Below, in pieces: positions 5,934-6,542 of a stretch of DNA of 6,542 nt. Both the position numbers and the translations under genes were made by a program. Below the pieces are notes generated by a model. That model was not told the origin of the DNA and searched no databases. It saw only the letters and a program-made list of their open reading frames with translations. The DNA is from Nanobdellota archaeon. Lineage in GTDB: Archaea > Nanobdellota > Nanobdellia > Pacearchaeales > GW2011-AR1. Within the stretch, counting starts at the first letter, position 1. Each line of letters starts with the position of its first letter. Location of the stretch: contig JAUYDD010000012.1 in NCBI GenBank assembly GCA_030704765.1, positions 1-6,542 on the forward strand, given 5' to 3'.

Positions 5934-6206
5934 ATGGAAGAACAAATATTAAGACCTCAAAGAAACAAACTGGAAACAAAAGGAAAATTATCTTATATGG
6001 AGAGCACTCATTCATGGAGTTTAATGAATTTAAGAAAACCAGTGATAGAAGAATTTCCGCAGCTGAAAGAAAGATGTTCTGCATTTGGATATAAGATGAC
6101 TTTCTTTCATGAATATGAAGAGCTAGAAAAGTTGATAAGAAAGTTGAAAAGAGATGGAGAAGCCTTGCCTATTTTGGTATGGTTAGTTAAGGAAAAAAGT
6201 ATCTGA
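5934..6206 (+). CDS. Small hypothetical protein, 90 residues
   Basis: I do not recognise this protein. It is hydrophilic, with no membrane segment or signal peptide. It opens with a basic stretch (RPQRNKLETKGK, 7-18), has a central aromatic part (HSWSLMNLRKP, 26-36), then an alternating acidic and basic helix (residues 59-75, EYEELEKLIRKLKRDGE from H59) and ends in a short hydrophobic strand (PILVWLV, 79-85). The alternating charges and AGA/AAA/GAA-rich codon use match the neighbouring genes, which supports real coding. The ATG at 5934 is the only usual start in this frame after the TGA at 5907. It stands alone behind its own promoter and leader hairpin. It could be a truncated member of a larger family; two cysteines or a metal motif are absent (single C48). 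Confidence 0.55.
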   Translation: MEEQILRPQRNKLETKGKLSYMESTHSWSLMNLRKPVIEEFPQLKERCSAFGYKMTFFHEYEELEKLIRKLKRDGEALPILVWLVKEKSI

Positions 6207-6257
6207 TTATTTCTAATCCTCAAAATCCTCTTATTCAGAATTAAAAATAACGTTGTT

Positions 6258-6352
6258 TAAGTTAAACGCCCCCCGAGTGCCTTAACTTACTGAAATCCAT
6301 AAAATTTGTCAAAAAGTGGTTAAATTTGTGAGAAAAACACGAAATGGATTTC
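6258..6352. repeat. Structured non-coding block 3a: two consecutive hairpins
   Basis: TAAGTTAA (6258-6265) pairs perfectly with TTAACTTA (6282-6289) around a C-rich loop (CGCCCCCCGAGTGCC, 6267-6281). Two bases later, GAAATCCAT (6292-6300) pairs perfectly with ATGGATTTC (6344-6352) over 9 bp. The long interior of the second contains AAATTTGT twice (6302-6309, 6322-6329). No ORF is present. Confidence 0.6.
6261..6273 (+). repeat. 13-bp direct repeat GTTAAACGCCCCC, copy 1
   Basis: The same 13-mer returns at 6526-6538, 265 bp away, at the window edge. It is striking because a GC-rich tract sits in AT-rich DNA. Related C-tracts occur at 6402-6407. The intervening segment has no gene. Confidence 0.8.
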
Positions 6353-6377
6353 CGACGGTAAAACGAAAAAACCTTAT

Positions 6378-6438
6378 GCTAATGTTAACCTTAGGTAACA
6401 TGCCCCCACGAGATGATTAACCTTAGGTTAAGGTTAGC
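6378..6438. repeat. Structured non-coding block 3b: nested inverted and direct repeats
   Basis: TTAACCTTAGGT occurs at 6385-6396 and 6417-6428, an exact 12-bp direct repeat with a 32-bp period. Each copy can fold locally: 6382-6401 is 8 bp with a bulged A and loop TTA; 6417-6422/6426-6431 is 6 bp with loop TTA. The whole also forms one long inverted repeat, because GCTAA (6378-6382) pairs with TTAGC (6434-6438) and 6385-6395 pairs with 6421-6431 at 10 of 11 positions. The centre holds TGCCCCCACGAG (6401-6412). It is iteron- or cruciform-like; the function is unknown. Confidence 0.6.
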
Positions 6439-6525
6439 ACGAGATTTCTAAGGAGTTTATCGACGATAAGATTTTCTCATCAAAAAAGTTAGGGTTTAGA
6501 ATTGATTTTTTATTTTTTAGGACTG

Positions 6526-6538
6526 GTTAAACGCCCCC
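6526..6538 (+). repeat. 13-bp direct repeat GTTAAACGCCCCC, copy 2
   Basis: An exact copy of 6261-6273, preceded by ATTTTTTAGGACT (6512-6524), which itself is identical to 4362-4374. The window ends four bases later, so any repeat unit that starts here is cut off. Confidence 0.8.
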
Positions 6539-6542
6539 GCAT

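Noticed and set aside
5833..6084. 83-residue minus-strand ORF with hydrophobic segments
   Set aside because: It lies antisense to the 90-residue gene. Its hydrophobic character is the complement of charged GAA/AAA codons, and it has no promoter or ribosome-binding site.
6425..6500. Telomere-like TTAGG repeats (TTAGGTTAAGGTTAG, GTTAGGGTTTAG)
   Set aside because: The units are irregular and few, and they are explained by the inverted repeats. Archaeal chromosomes are circular.
6255..6538. Integron attC sites, because GTTAAAC fits GTTRRRY at 6261 and 6526
   Set aside because: No matching RYYYAAC partner core with paired L sites lies at the proper distance. GTTAAAY words are common in AT-rich DNA, and no integrase gene is present.

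Overview
The window looks like an AT-rich archaeal chromosome segment. The evidence is an archaeal-type MCM replicative helicase, TATA-box promoters placed about 25 nt before ATG starts (leaderless transcription), and oligo-T ends. The intein, the short genes and the compact layout would fit a DPANN lineage (Woesearchaeota/Pacearchaeota-like), but that placement is inference.

Layout: 1-170 is non-coding and holds back-to-back hairpins. 236-631 (+) encodes a small four-helix membrane protein of unknown function. It converges on 646-4050 (-), the MCM helicase gene, which carries a 458-codon intein (1687-3060) inside Walker A. 4051-4458 is a 408-bp divergent intergenic region. It carries the MCM promoter, a second array of abutting hairpins with an exact 27-bp direct repeat, a 13-bp palindrome, and a leaderless promoter for 4459-5658 (+). 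That gene encodes a predicted PD-(D/E)XK nuclease of the kind found as stand-alone genes in bacteria and archaea. 5659-5933 holds a terminator hairpin, a GC-rich hairpin and a promoter for a 90-residue protein of unknown function (5934-6206, +). 6207-6542 has no gene and is a third dense cluster of inverted and direct repeats.

The genes do not form an obvious pathway. MCM is housekeeping, the intein is a selfish element, and the nuclease and small genes look like single-gene accessory units. The most unusual feature is the intergenic DNA. Three separate non-coding blocks are packed with contiguous hairpins and share short words: AATTTCCGACAT in blocks 1 and 2 with its core in block 3, and ATTTTTTAGGACT in blocks 2 and 3. 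In the block before the nuclease gene, one 12-nt segment can pair with either of two identical partners, a possible RNA or DNA switch.
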